The notes: generated by a model not told the origin, from the sequence alone. A stretch of DNA of 64,000 nt from an uncultured Bacteroidales bacterium (GCA_902801325.1 CADCHQ010000012.1:1-64000), one strand, 5' to 3'. Shown: positions 44,616 through 53,073, numbered from the stretch's first letter. Made by a program: numbers and translations.

Positions 44616-45500
44616 TTATTTCAGTTCCAACGGTTGATATTTATGAGGATTGGAAATGAGGACTACCCCAGCGACGCTGCGTACGTTATCGCCAGACGAG
44701 TTAAAACTATTCTCCACATAGCCGAAGGCCGTCATGGGGTCGGGGGCATAGTAGGTGGGATCTTTCAAGTAGCGAGAGTTGCCCAGCACTTTCTTCTTAT
44801 AGGCAAGGAATTTAGAGGCTTTCATCTTCTGATAATCTACTCGCTGGGCTGCGAACTTGCCGTGCCCGTCAGGAGCAATCCAATTGACGTATTGGGTGAA
44901 TATTATTGGAGTATCCTCCTGATGGAAGCCGTAAAGCGTAAAGGTATGTATGCCCTTGGCATCGGTGGCCTTCGTGATGAGACCAGGCAAGCCTCCCAAC
45001 TTCCACGGCCCGATGCTGGCTGGCACGTCCTCCGTATAGTACACGTTCCACGTCAAGCCGTGATACTTCGTCGTGGCCGACTGACTGGCATAGCCGCAGA
45101 TGCTGTCCTGCGCATCCGTCAGCGTCCATTTCTGCTTTTCCAATGGCTCGTCTGCCATGTAGCGATACGGATAGAGCATCTCTTGCGTTGTGATTCTTCC
45201 TTCTGGGTAGTTCGTGAAGATGGTACCCATGTGCATCTGGGCTGCCAGATAGCCGTCAGCGATGCGTGAACCACCCTTCTTCTGTCTGACATACTCTTCG
45301 TAAGGGAAGCTCTTTGTGATGCCGCCCGATGACTGTACTGCAATGTACATTGAGTCAGTTACCGGCTGTCCGTCGGCATCAGTGGTTTTACACTCATAGC
45401 GATAAATCGCCGTAAACTGTGACACGCCAATCGTGTCTCTCTGTGCCTGTGCTGCTATCGTCAGCGTGAGGGCCATCATGGTTACAAGAATCTTTTGCAT
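44616..45500 (-). CDS. GLPGLI family protein 3
   Basis: I chose the ATG at 45500 (294 residues) because MQKILVTMMALTLTIAAQAQ is a clean signal peptide; a frame from 45554 adds unlike residues. The signature is GPWKLGGLPGLITKATDAKG then HTFTLYG. The mature part has YRYECKTTDADGQPVTDSMY, like the other two. First of the three GLPGLI genes. Function unknown. Confidence 0.83.
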   Translation of the reverse strand: MQKILVTMMALTLTIAAQAQRDTIGVSQFTAIYRYECKTTDADGQPVTDSMYIAVQSSGGITKSFPYEEYVRQKKGGSRIADGYLAAQMHMGTIFTNYPEGRITTQEMLYPYRYMADEPLEKQKWTLTDAQDSICGYASQSATTKYHGLTWNVYYTEDVPASIGPWKLGGLPGLITKATDAKGIHTFTLYGFHQEDTPIIFTQYVNWIAPDGHGKFAAQRVDYQKMKASKFLAYKKKVLGNSRYLKDPTYYAPDPMTAFGYVENSFNSSGDNVRSVAGVVLISNPHKYQPLELK

Positions 45501-45595
45501 GAATGTTTGGTATTTGGGGGTTATTGTCAGGGTATAGCAAGGGCTGTCCGCCATTCAGGTGGATTGCGAAATAGGTTTAATATGTGGGCGTTATC

Positions 45596-47011
45596 TTATT
45601 TTAGGTCGTAATTGACCGTTCTTGTCATCTGCACACGGACTGGCTTCCCGTTTTGACGGCCTGGCTCGAAGGGCGGCATTCCACGAAAGAGTTCTTCTGC
45701 CGCCTCCCGCAGGGCCCGATGCCCCTCGTCTTCTTCCTCCTGCGTCGGGTGTTTATCTAAATCGCCGTAGGCATAGACCCTTGCATCGGCTTCTCCCGGA
45801 GGTGCGTCGATGGCGTGCACGTGGGTGATGCGCCCGTCTGCCTCTACGATGAATTGCACCTGGACGCTTCCTACTACTCCGTTCTCGACAGCAACCTTCG
45901 GATAGCGGATGTGGTGGGCCATGTACTGGTTGAAGGCCGCGTCGCCACCGGGGTACTGAGGCATTTGCTCGACGGTGGTGAGCGGCTCGGAGACTGTCTC
46001 TACATACACCTTTTTTTGACTGTGAATGACATCGACGTGGGCGATGGTGCTGGAATCAAGAGCCTTAAGTTCTTCCAGCGTGGCAAGTTTTCCGTTGAGA
46101 TAGGTCGTATATACCTCGCCCTTGGCCGACACCCACAGGCAAGCAGCGAGGGCTGGGAGGAGATAGAGCAGTTTGAGTCGCGACCACCGTGACGAACGAC
46201 CGCAGTGCATCATGGCAAAACGTTTCTTCAGTGCCCCTCGGCGCAGGGTGTTCGTGATGGGCAGCATCTGCGTCTGTACGGCTTTGCGCACCAGCAGGTG
46301 CTCATATTCTTCCAGTGTCACGCCTCCCTGCAATACCGCCTCGTCGGCCTGAAACTCATGCACGTCCACCAGGTCTTGACGCAACATCCAGGCGAAGGGC
46401 AGACACCATAGCAGACGGCAGCTGAGGTCGCAGAGAATCACGTCCCACGAATGTCTCATCCTCACGTGAGCCAGTTCGTGCCGAAGTACAGTCTCAGCGT
46501 TCTGCTTCAGATCCATTGGACCGATAATAATCCAGTGCATCCAGCTGCTGGGCTGTTTGATTCTCATGTCCAGCATAAGATGAACATCTTTCGGAACTAT
46601 CGGATGAGTTATGCGCTGACTACGACGAATGACACGCATCAGAGCCAGCAAACGGAACAAGTATACAGCGAGTGCGACGGCGATACCTATTATATATATG
46701 TACGCCAGATAGCGCACCCAAAGACCCGATGCGGCATTCTTTCCTTCTTGGGTGGCGAGCGTAGCATTATTGGCATCAGATGTTGGGCTCATCAGCGGCT
46801 CCTCAATTCTTGTAAGCATTACATCCATAGCTGTCGGTTCATAAGTATGCAGCGGCACAAGTGGCAGGAGCGGACTCACCACAAGGATTGCCAACAGCAC
46901 GGCACGGTTAAGACGGTGAAACGTCTCGCGCCGGAGCAGAAGCCTGTAGAGCGAGTAGAGCAGCGTCAGCGTCACCGCCCAACGGATGGCGTAGATAATG
47001 AATGTAGCCAT
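45596..47011 (-). CDS. BlaR1/MecR1-type M56 peptidase with TonB C-terminal domain
   Basis: The 471-residue product has N-terminal membrane helices (WAVTLTLLYSLYRLL, LAILVVSPLLPLVPL, LAYIYIIGIAVALAVYLF), then a cytoplasmic M56 zinc peptidase site RHELAHVRMRHSW (HExxH about 178-182, with a downstream Glu in DVHEFQADEAVL), a further helix (LLYLLPALAACLWVSA) and a periplasmic TonB-type domain (MPQYPGGDAAFNQY, VVGSVQVQFIVEADG). BlaR1 proteins usually cut the BlaI repressor after sensing a signal outside. Here the beta-lactam sensor domain is replaced by the TonB-like part, so the ligand is unknown and could be linked to the receptor in the operon. Confidence 0.87.
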   Translation of the reverse strand: MATFIIYAIRWAVTLTLLYSLYRLLLRRETFHRLNRAVLLAILVVSPLLPLVPLHTYEPTAMDVMLTRIEEPLMSPTSDANNATLATQEGKNAASGLWVRYLAYIYIIGIAVALAVYLFRLLALMRVIRRSQRITHPIVPKDVHLMLDMRIKQPSSWMHWIIIGPMDLKQNAETVLRHELAHVRMRHSWDVILCDLSCRLLWCLPFAWMLRQDLVDVHEFQADEAVLQGGVTLEEYEHLLVRKAVQTQMLPITNTLRRGALKKRFAMMHCGRSSRWSRLKLLYLLPALAACLWVSAKGEVYTTYLNGKLATLEELKALDSSTIAHVDVIHSQKKVYVETVSEPLTTVEQMPQYPGGDAAFNQYMAHHIRYPKVAVENGVVGSVQVQFIVEADGRITHVHAIDAPPGEADARVYAYGDLDKHPTQEEEDEGHRALREAAEELFRGMPPFEPGRQNGKPVRVQMTRTVNYDLK

Positions 47012-47014
47012 AGG

Positions 47015-47389
47015 TCAGCCCTCTTTGCTTTCGTCCTTACGTTTTAAGTCAGCTAGATATTGCAACAGGTCTGCCTCGGTGACCTTCTCCTCCTGCATCA
47101 GTGCCGACACTACACTCATGTAAGAGTCACTGAAGAAGCGATTGATTACACTCGACAATCGCCCTCGACCATATGCCTGTTTGTCCACGATAGGACGATA
47201 GACAAAGCCGCGACCTTTCGGTTCGTGTGCCAAGTAACCTTTCTTCTCAAGTGCCTGAAACACCTGCGCAATGGCATTTGCGCTGGGCTGCGGTTCGGGA
47301 TAGAGCGATGAAACATCCTTCGGGGCGCACTGCCCGACCTGCCAAATCAGTTCCATCACTTCCTCTTCTTTGCTTGTAAGTTTCTCCAT
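47015..47389 (-). CDS. BlaI/MecI/CopY family repressor
   Basis: The 124-residue product starts MEKLTSKEEEVMELIWQVGQ and has a winged helix (ANAIAQVFQALEKKGYLAHE, KGRGFVYRPIVDKQAY), as in BlaI/MecI. It ends with a helical dimer part (FFSDSYMSVVSALMQEEKVT). It is expected to repress its own operon until cut or released by the BlaR1-type gene 3 bases downstream. Confidence 0.92.
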   Translation of the reverse strand: MEKLTSKEEEVMELIWQVGQCAPKDVSSLYPEPQPSANAIAQVFQALEKKGYLAHEPKGRGFVYRPIVDKQAYGRGRLSSVINRFFSDSYMSVVSALMQEEKVTEADLLQYLADLKRKDESKEG

Positions 47390-47441
47390 AATCCAACTAC
47401 TATTAGCATTAAATGAACAATATTATCTATTGATTCCAGTG

Positions 47442-47449
47442 CAAAGTTA
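47442..47449 (-). promoter_or_regulatory. -7 element of the BlaI operon
   Basis: TAACTTTG on the minus strand, about 50 bases before the BlaI start. An AACAATATT motif at about 47416 and its reverse AATATTGTT near 47497 flank the promoter and are candidate operator half-sites, without proof. The rest of this 400-base gap is A/T-rich. Confidence 0.5.
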
Positions 47450-47725
47450 AGATGTTTTGAGCATGCAACCAAATTATTTCGCGTTTATTTAACAGAAAAT
47501 ATTGTTGAATGCTATATATTATATGAAGAAAGGGATACTTTTATATTTTTGTGATTTGAGTAGATTTATATGTTCGTATTCAATTTGTTTATCCACCCTT
47601 ACCAAAACAGAAAGTATTTATGCATAATCATATTTTTTGTTATAACACAGCCTTGTTTTAGACAAAAACTGCTTAAGTTACGCGCGAAACGGTAAACAAA
47701 TGCCTTACTTTCGATAAAAAAAAAG

Positions 47726-47733
47726 TATCTTTG
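47726..47733 (+). promoter_or_regulatory. -7 element of the four-helix-bundle gene
   Basis: TATCTTTG followed by CAGG, about 65 bases before the start codon; a -33 element is not clear. The leader contains the TCTTTAAAGTC repeats. Confidence 0.55.
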
Positions 47734-47742
47734 CAGGTGGAT

Positions 47743-47780
47743 AAGGTCTCTAAAGTCTTTAAAGTCCTTAAAGTCGTTAA
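47743..47780. repeat. AAGGTCTCTAAAGTCTTTAAAG-type array, left flank
   Basis: TCTAAAG/TCTTTAAAG/TCCTTAAAG units (period about 9) in front of the four-helix-bundle gene. A matching array with the same AAGGTCTCTAAAGTC opening follows the gene at 48353. Confidence 0.75.
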
Positions 47781-47798
47781 TTAAAAAAGAAAAGAATC

Positions 47799-48347
47799 AT
47801 GGAAGAACACCTCATACCCCAAAGGGACAACTACCGCCGGCTGCTCTCGTACCAAAAGACGGAAGTCATCTACGAAATGACGTACTACTTCTGTCATCGC
47901 TTTCTGGAACGAGGCGACCGCACGGTCGACCAGATGGTGCAGGCTGCCCGTTCGGGCAAGCAGAACATCATAGAGGGGTGCATGGCTTCTTCCACGTCGG
48001 CCAAGACGGAACTGAAACTCATCAACGTCGCCAAGGCCAGCCTTCACGAACTGCGTGAGGATTACCTCGACTACCTGCGAACGCGCGGCCACCGGCAGTG
48101 GGAGGAAGGCAGTGTGGAATGGACTGCAATGCGAAGGCTGGGCGCCCAGTGCAACGATGCTGCCCACTACATGGAACTCTGCGAAACACGACCGCCCGAG
48201 ACCATCGCAAATATGGCGCTGGTGCTGCTGGCACAGGCCGATTACCTGCTCCACCGGCAACTCCGACGCTTGGAACAGGACTTTCTAAAACAGGGCGGAT
48301 TCTCGGAGCGCATGGACAGGCTGCGGCGCAACAACCGCGGGTATTGA
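47799..48347 (+). CDS. four-helix-bundle protein (Avd/23S rRNA intervening-sequence-like)
   Basis: The 182-residue all-helical protein contains YEMTYYFCHRFLERGDRTVD then QMVQAARSGKQNIIEGC, the signature of four-helix-bundle proteins found in 23S rRNA intervening sequences and as accessory protein (Avd) of diversity-generating retroelements. No reverse transcriptase or template repeat is nearby. A longer C-terminal suffix (about 125-182, LRRLEQDFLKQGGFSERMD) fits the stand-alone suffix-domain subfamily in Bacteroidetes. Function is unknown. It is framed by matching TTTAAAG arrays and has its own promoter. Confidence 0.8.
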   Translation: MEEHLIPQRDNYRRLLSYQKTEVIYEMTYYFCHRFLERGDRTVDQMVQAARSGKQNIIEGCMASSTSAKTELKLINVAKASLHELREDYLDYLRTRGHRQWEEGSVEWTAMRRLGAQCNDAAHYMELCETRPPETIANMALVLLAQADYLLHRQLRRLEQDFLKQGGFSERMDRLRRNNRGY

Positions 48348-48352
48348 AGGGT

Positions 48353-48399
48353 TTAAGGTCTCTAAAGTCCTTAAAGTCTTTAAGGTCCTTAAAGACCTT
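48353..48399. repeat. AAGGTCTCTAAAGTC array, right flank
   Basis: Starts with the same 15 bases as the left flank and ends TTAAAGACCTT, so it can fold back on itself as well as match the left array. Confidence 0.75.
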
Positions 48400-48407
48400 A
48401 TCAAAAT

Positions 48408-48433
48408 AATCGGGAGGTTTTGCCTCCCGATTT
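48408..48433. terminator. terminator after the four-helix-bundle gene
   Basis: AATCGGGAGG pairs with CCTCCCGATT around a TTTTG loop and is followed by TTTG. It sits between convergent genes and may serve both. Confidence 0.8.
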
Positions 48434-48561
48434 TGTAATTTGTTGACCTTCGGCCGAGACTGCTTCCGCTCGGTATGGCTGATGCAAACATCGCACTGTC
48501 CTCGCTTATTTGCAGTGTTGCATTGTTGCATTTGCAATAAGGAAAAATGAGTATGGCTCTT

Positions 48562-49158
48562 TTAATTACGTGTTTGGCCCTGTTTTTGTTTGTATTCCTC
48601 GCTGGTGGTGACTTGCTGGGTGTTGGCAGGGTCGCTGTCGGCCTCGCGGAACCAGTCGCTGTATTCGATGTAATGACGGGCGTAAGTCTTGTTGAGGGCT
48701 TGTGCCTGTTCGGGATCGACTTTTTTAATGAACTTGGCAGGTACGCCTCCCCAGAGTTCGCCATCGCCTATCTGTGTGCCGGAGAGAACGAGAGCGCCTG
48801 CGGCTACAATAGCTCCACGTCCCACTACGGCGTAGTCGAGCACCGTCGCACCCATACCCACGAGTGCCCCGTCCTTTACCTCACAACCATGTAGCGTGAC
48901 AGAGTGCCCAATGGTGACGTCATCCCCCAGAATGCAGGGGGCTTTGCCGTTGAGAGTGTGGATGCATGAGTTGTCCTGAATGTTGGTGCGGTTACCTATT
49001 TTAATATAATGAACATCACCACGAACGACGGCGTTGAACCAAACGGTGCAGTCGTCGCCCATCTCCACGTCACCTACGATGACGGCGCCTTCCGAGAAAT
49101 AGCAATGCCGACCAAAGCGCGGGCCAGGCATGCCGTTGAGTTTCTTTATTATGGCCAT
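48562..49158 (-). CDS. gamma carbonic anhydrase family protein
   Basis: The 198-residue left-handed beta-helix protein has the gamma-class pattern: VRGDVHYIKIGNRTNIQDNS, IHTLNG, VTIGHSVTLHGC and GMGATVLDYAVVG, including His residues that bind zinc (IHT, GHSVTLHG). YrdA/PaaY-type members may act as carbonic anhydrase or acyl-CoA-related enzymes. The C-terminal 35 residues are charged. It is followed, with a G/C palindrome between, by the aminopeptidase gene. Confidence 0.85.
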   Translation of the reverse strand: MAIIKKLNGMPGPRFGRHCYFSEGAVIVGDVEMGDDCTVWFNAVVRGDVHYIKIGNRTNIQDNSCIHTLNGKAPCILGDDVTIGHSVTLHGCEVKDGALVGMGATVLDYAVVGRGAIVAAGALVLSGTQIGDGELWGGVPAKFIKKVDPEQAQALNKTYARHYIEYSDWFREADSDPANTQQVTTSEEYKQKQGQTRN

Positions 49159-49210
49159 AATTTGATTAATTTACAAGTTGACAAGTTGACGAGTTGACAA
49201 TTTATATTCT

Positions 49211-49240
49211 CCCTCTCCTTTGGAGAGGGCCGGGGAGAGG
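49211..49240. repeat. G/C palindromic element, intergenic copy
   Basis: CCCTCTCC, TTT, GGAGAGGG then CCGGGGAGAGG, just past the stop of the aminopeptidase. The same gap has TTGACAAGTTGACGAGTTGAC repeats. Confidence 0.7.
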
Positions 49241-49243
49241 TCT

Positions 49244-51124
49244 TCATTTTTCAATGGGGCGTGTCGCCTCGCTTAACCACTCTCTGTCCTCGTCGTCGAG
49301 TAGGGGAGAGAGTTCTTCATAGACATGTTGGTGATAGTTGTTGAGCCATTCTATCTCATCTGCCGTCATGAGTTCTCTACGGATGGGCTCCGTGTCGATA
49401 GGGCAGAGGGTGAGTGGCTCGAACTGGAGGAACTCGCCAAACTCACCGTCGCAGTAATGGGTGATGAGTTGGGTGTTCTCCGTGCGACATCCGTGTTTCC
49501 CTGCCTTGTAGATGCCTGGTTCGTTGGTCAGTGTCATACCTGCAACCAGAGGAGCAGGCATGTAATTCATTCGAATCTGATGAGGGCCTTCGTGCACACT
49601 GAGGTAGGAGCCCACGCCATGACCTGTTCCGTGCAGGAAATTGAGTCCTTGTTGCCACATGGCATAGCGCGCAAGTACATCGAGTTGTGTGCCACTCGAA
49701 CCTGCTGGGAACTTAGCCATAGCGAGACGGATGTGTCCTTTGAGAACAAGGGTGTAGTCGGTGCGCTCTTCTTCGGTAAGTGGCCCGAGGGCAATGGTGC
49801 GAGTGATGTCGGTTGTCCCATCCTGATATTGAGCACCGCTGTCGAGCAAGAGCAGACCGTGGGGCTCGAGGGGGATGTCGGTCTCCGGTGTAGCCTCGTA
49901 GTGCACGATGGCACCGTGTGCTCCATAGCCTGCAATAGTGTCGAAGGATATGTCGCGATAGAGTGGTTGCTCAGCTCGCAGACCTGTTAGTTTCTGGTCG
50001 ATGGAGATTTCGGTTTGTCCACCAGCTTCTACGGCAGGCAACAGCCACCTGAGAAACTTCACGAGTGCCACCCCGTCCTTGCGCATGGCACTGCGATAAC
50101 CCGCAATCTCCGCCTCGTTCTTTATGGCTTTCATGGGTGCAATGAGGCTGGCATGTTCAATGATGGGTGAGGTAACGGGAGCGCTGTTGGCAATGGCAAT
50201 GCTGGCGGCGTTGGCATAGAAGTCGTCGGGGAATGAAGGACGATTATCCATGGTATCGGCAAGGCACAACATCCCAAAGATGACATTATTTGTCGTTTCG
50301 GGGTCAGTGAGAAAACGGAGACCTCGCAATGCGTGGCTTTCCCCCAACTTTTGGGATATGGCTTGGTAAGGCAGAGTCTGGACATGTATTTCGGACAGGT
50401 ATTTTGCCACCTCTGGTGTTATCTTGTTCGGATTGGTAAACAGGATAGTCTCGTCGGGTAGCAGGGCAAGATAGGCCACAAAGACAGGTGTGCAATGCAC
50501 GTCTGCCCCACGCAGATTGAGCGTCCATGCTATTTCATCTAACTGAGTAATAATGGTGGCATTGGCGCCTTCGGCATACACAGCTTCGCGGATGCGCTTG
50601 AGTTTGCTTTGTGCTGTCTCGCCGGCATACTCCAGCGGCTGAATCTCGATGGGGGAGTCTGGAAGTGCGGGACGGTCGGTCCACAATGCCGATGCTGGTT
50701 CTATATCGGTGCGAAGAGACATTCCAACTTTGACGGCTGCATCCTGCAAGCATTCGGCATAACTTTCCGTTACACACCATCCGTCGATGCCGATTGTCAA
50801 TCCTTCCCCTTTTGCGTCTTCTTTCTGAATCCACTCAATCAACTCCTCGGCTGTTGCCACGTTTCTACGGCATCGAATGACCTCGAAGGGTGTACCTGCC
50901 AATTGCTCCTCTGCGGCCAGCCAATAACGGCTGTCAGTCCAAAGGGCAGCACGATTGAGCGTGACTACGGCTGTGCCTGCCGAACCGTTGAATCCACTAA
51001 TCCATTCGCGTGTCTTCCAATGGTCGGGTATGTATTCGCCCGAGTGCGGGTCTGTGCTGGGAAATATGTAGGCAGAGAGACCATGCTCGTGCAGCCATTG
51101 GCGGAGATTCTCAATCTTATTCAT
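49244..51124 (-). CDS. Xaa-Pro aminopeptidase (M24, three-domain type)
   Basis: The 626-residue product has two creatinase-like N-terminal domains (NKIENLRQWLHEHGLSAYIF, SGFNGSAGTAVV, LWTDSRYWLAAEEQL) and a C-terminal metallopeptidase domain with metal ligands in LLDSGAQYQDGTTDITRT (two Asp), GTGHGVGSYLSVHEGP (His), LTNEPGIY (Glu) and CRTENTQLI (Glu). It removes N-terminal residues before proline. Length fits the eukaryotic-like three-domain aminopeptidase P type common in Bacteroidetes. Confidence 0.94.
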   Translation of the reverse strand: MNKIENLRQWLHEHGLSAYIFPSTDPHSGEYIPDHWKTREWISGFNGSAGTAVVTLNRAALWTDSRYWLAAEEQLAGTPFEVIRCRRNVATAEELIEWIQKEDAKGEGLTIGIDGWCVTESYAECLQDAAVKVGMSLRTDIEPASALWTDRPALPDSPIEIQPLEYAGETAQSKLKRIREAVYAEGANATIITQLDEIAWTLNLRGADVHCTPVFVAYLALLPDETILFTNPNKITPEVAKYLSEIHVQTLPYQAISQKLGESHALRGLRFLTDPETTNNVIFGMLCLADTMDNRPSFPDDFYANAASIAIANSAPVTSPIIEHASLIAPMKAIKNEAEIAGYRSAMRKDGVALVKFLRWLLPAVEAGGQTEISIDQKLTGLRAEQPLYRDISFDTIAGYGAHGAIVHYEATPETDIPLEPHGLLLLDSGAQYQDGTTDITRTIALGPLTEEERTDYTLVLKGHIRLAMAKFPAGSSGTQLDVLARYAMWQQGLNFLHGTGHGVGSYLSVHEGPHQIRMNYMPAPLVAGMTLTNEPGIYKAGKHGCRTENTQLITHYCDGEFGEFLQFEPLTLCPIDTEPIRRELMTADEIEWLNNYHQHVYEELSPLLDDEDREWLSEATRPIEK

Positions 51125-51154
51125 AGTATTTTCTTTTTAGTCCTTCCAGACAAT

Positions 51155-51673
51155 CTAGGATAATAGTTCTGCAATCTTTTCAAGCCATACTTTATCGGTC
51201 TCATCAAAAGTGTTGAATTCATCGCTATCGATATCGAGCACAGCTACAACCATGCCTTCACTATCGTGAACGGGGACAACAATCTCGCTTTTCGAAGCCG
51301 AGGAGCAGGCTATGTGACCAGGAAATAGATCGACATTAGGCACCACTTGCGTTGAGTCCTTGTCCCATGCCGTGCCACACACTCCACGCCCTCGGCGAAT
51401 GCGGGTGCAAGCCAATGACCCTTGAAACGGACCAAGTACCAATTGTTGGTCGTTTGGTCGTTTGGTCGTTTGGTCGTTTGGTCGTTTGGGGGTGTCAACT
51501 ACTCGGTAGAAACCAGTCCACCAGAAACGGAATGTCTCGTGAAGCATAGCAGCAACATTGGCCATGCGGGCAATCAAATCTGGTTCGTCCTCTATCACAC
51601 TTTGTATTTGAGGAAACAATGTGGTATACTTCTCATCCTTGTTTCCTTGGGCAATGTTTAATTGTTCTGCCAT
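51155..51673 (-). CDS. free methionine-R-sulfoxide reductase (GAF domain) with octamer insert
   Basis: The 172-residue product is a single GAF domain with the fRMsr signature: FRFWWTGFYRVVD, LVLGPFQGSLACTRI, GRGVCGTAW and FPGHIACSSASKSEIVVPV. The three Cys have the spacing of the E. coli enzyme (10 and 24 residues apart). It reduces free methionine-R-sulfoxide in the cytosol. About 16 extra residues (TPKRPNDQTTKRPNDQ) between two GAF strands are encoded by five octamers plus flanking bases. Because 8 is not a multiple of three, a change in copy number would shift the frame. Confidence 0.88.
   Translation of the reverse strand: MAEQLNIAQGNKDEKYTTLFPQIQSVIEDEPDLIARMANVAAMLHETFRFWWTGFYRVVDTPKRPNDQTTKRPNDQQLVLGPFQGSLACTRIRRGRGVCGTAWDKDSTQVVPNVDLFPGHIACSSASKSEIVVPVHDSEGMVVAVLDIDSDEFNTFDETDKVWLEKIAELLS
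51448..51487 (-). repeat. five GGTCGTTT octamers inside the sulfoxide reductase gene
   Basis: Five perfect tandem 8-base units (reverse: AAACGACC). All three frames of the unit are free of stops, so the tract reads through at any copy number but changes the downstream frame unless the number changes by three. Confidence 0.95.
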
Positions 51674-51777
51674 ATCGGGATATCAATTTCATACAAAGGT
51701 AAGAAATAATGCACAATTCACAATGCACAATTCACAATTATTTCGCAATTCGTAATACGTATTTCATATTTATTTTG

Positions 51778-51785
51778 TATATTTG
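51778..51785 (+). promoter_or_regulatory. -7 element of mdh
   Basis: TATATTTG followed by TGGGC, about 50 bases before the mdh start. AATTCACAATGCACAATTC-type repeats lie just upstream (51713-51760). Confidence 0.6.
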
Positions 51786-51834
51786 TGGGCAAATCATTAA
51801 AAACTCAATAACTAACAAACAAAAACATTAAGAA

Positions 51835-52830
51835 ATGGCTTTTTTAACTGACGAAAAACTTGTGATTGTTGGTGCCGGTGGTATGATCGGTTCTAACATG
51901 GTTCAGAGTGTGCTGATGTTGGGTTTGACTCCCAACATTTGTTTGTATGACATCTATGAGCCCGGTGTTCATGGCGTATATGATGAAATGTGCCATTGTG
52001 CAATTCCAGGTGCAAACCTCTCTTACACAGTCGATGCAAAAGAGGCTTTCACAGGTGCTAAGTACATCATTTCCAGCGGCGGTGCTCCTCGTAAGGAGGG
52101 TATGACTCGTGAGGACTTGCTGAAAGGTAATTGCCAGATTGCAGCCGACTTCGGTGAGAACATTAAGAAGTACTGCCCCGACGTAAAGCATGTGGTTGTT
52201 ATCTTCAATCCCGCTGACGTTACGGCTCTGACCGCTCTTATCCACTCTGGCCTGAAACCCAATCAGTTGACTTCTTTGGCTGCTCTCGACAGCACACGTC
52301 TACAACAGCAGTTGGCACAGGAGTTTGGTGTTCAGCAGGACAAGGTGACAAATGCTTACACTTATGGCGGTCACGGTGAGCAGATGGCAGTGTTTGCCAG
52401 CAAGGCTCTCATCGACGGCAAGCCTCTGTGCGAACTGCCTCTGTCGGCAGAACGTTGGGCTGAGATTAAGCACATGACAACTCAGGGCGGTAGCAACATT
52501 ATCAAGTTGCGTGGTCGCTCTTCCTTCCAAAGCCCTGCTTATCAGGCTGTGAAGATGATCGAAGGCGCTATGGGTGGTGAACCCTTCACTTGGCCTGCTG
52601 GTTGCTATGTGAACTGTGACAAGTGTGGCTTCAAGCATGTAATGATGGCTATGCCTTCTGTTATTGACAAGGATGGTGTTCACTTCACTGCTCCCGAGGG
52701 TACGGCTGAAGAAATGGCTGCACTTCAGGCTTCTTATGAACACTTGCAGAAGATGCGTGACGAAATCATCGACCTTGGCATCATTCCTGCTGTTGAGGAA
52801 TGGGGTAAGGATAATCCCAATCTGGTATAA
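51835..52830 (+). CDS. mdh: malate dehydrogenase
   Basis: The 331-residue product has the NAD-binding start LVIVGAGGMIGSNMVQSVLM, GAPRKEGMTREDLLKGN (active loop with Arg residues), IFNPADVTALTALIHSG and YTYGGHGEQMAVF (catalytic His). It interconverts malate and oxaloacetate, in the cytosol, for the fumarate branch of fermentation. A strong terminator follows, so it is a monocistron. Confidence 0.93.
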   Translation: MAFLTDEKLVIVGAGGMIGSNMVQSVLMLGLTPNICLYDIYEPGVHGVYDEMCHCAIPGANLSYTVDAKEAFTGAKYIISSGGAPRKEGMTREDLLKGNCQIAADFGENIKKYCPDVKHVVVIFNPADVTALTALIHSGLKPNQLTSLAALDSTRLQQQLAQEFGVQQDKVTNAYTYGGHGEQMAVFASKALIDGKPLCELPLSAERWAEIKHMTTQGGSNIIKLRGRSSFQSPAYQAVKMIEGAMGGEPFTWPAGCYVNCDKCGFKHVMMAMPSVIDKDGVHFTAPEGTAEEMAALQASYEHLQKMRDEIIDLGIIPAVEEWGKDNPNLV

Positions 52831-52855
52831 ACGCAGACAATCGCTTGTTTGTTGT

Positions 52856-52890
52856 AGCGTTGCAGGACATTCTCCTGCAACGCTTTTTTT
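52856..52890 (+). terminator. intrinsic terminator of mdh
   Basis: AGCGTTGCAGGA pairs perfectly with TCCTGCAACGCT (12 bases) around CATTC, followed by seven T. Confidence 0.95.
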
Positions 52891-52920
52891 ATGTTTGTTA
52901 GTATAAAGTGGGGAAAATGT

Positions 52921-52951
52921 TTTGATTTATCACGAAAACATCCTATCTTTG
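52921..52951 (+). promoter_or_regulatory. promoter of the subtilase gene
   Basis: TTTG (52921-52924), exactly 19 bases, TATCTTTG (52944-52951) then CATC. The leader to the start at 53074 is about 115 bases. Confidence 0.85.
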
Positions 52952-53073
52952 CATCAATTCGTCGTAAAAAGCTTGGGAAAGCTTAAAGACTTTCGTCCTT
53001 GTGCCGTTGTGAAACGAGTTGCGATAGATTAAGTATTAGTTTAACGTAAAAAGAGTACTAACTAACTTTATTT

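Noticed and set aside
45596..47389. Beta-lactam resistance regulator pair
   Set aside because: No beta-lactamase or penicillin-binding protein gene is in the operon, and the peptidase ends with a TonB-type domain and not a drug-binding sensor.
47799..48347. Accessory gene of a diversity-generating retroelement
   Set aside because: No reverse transcriptase, template repeat or variable target gene was found within the window.
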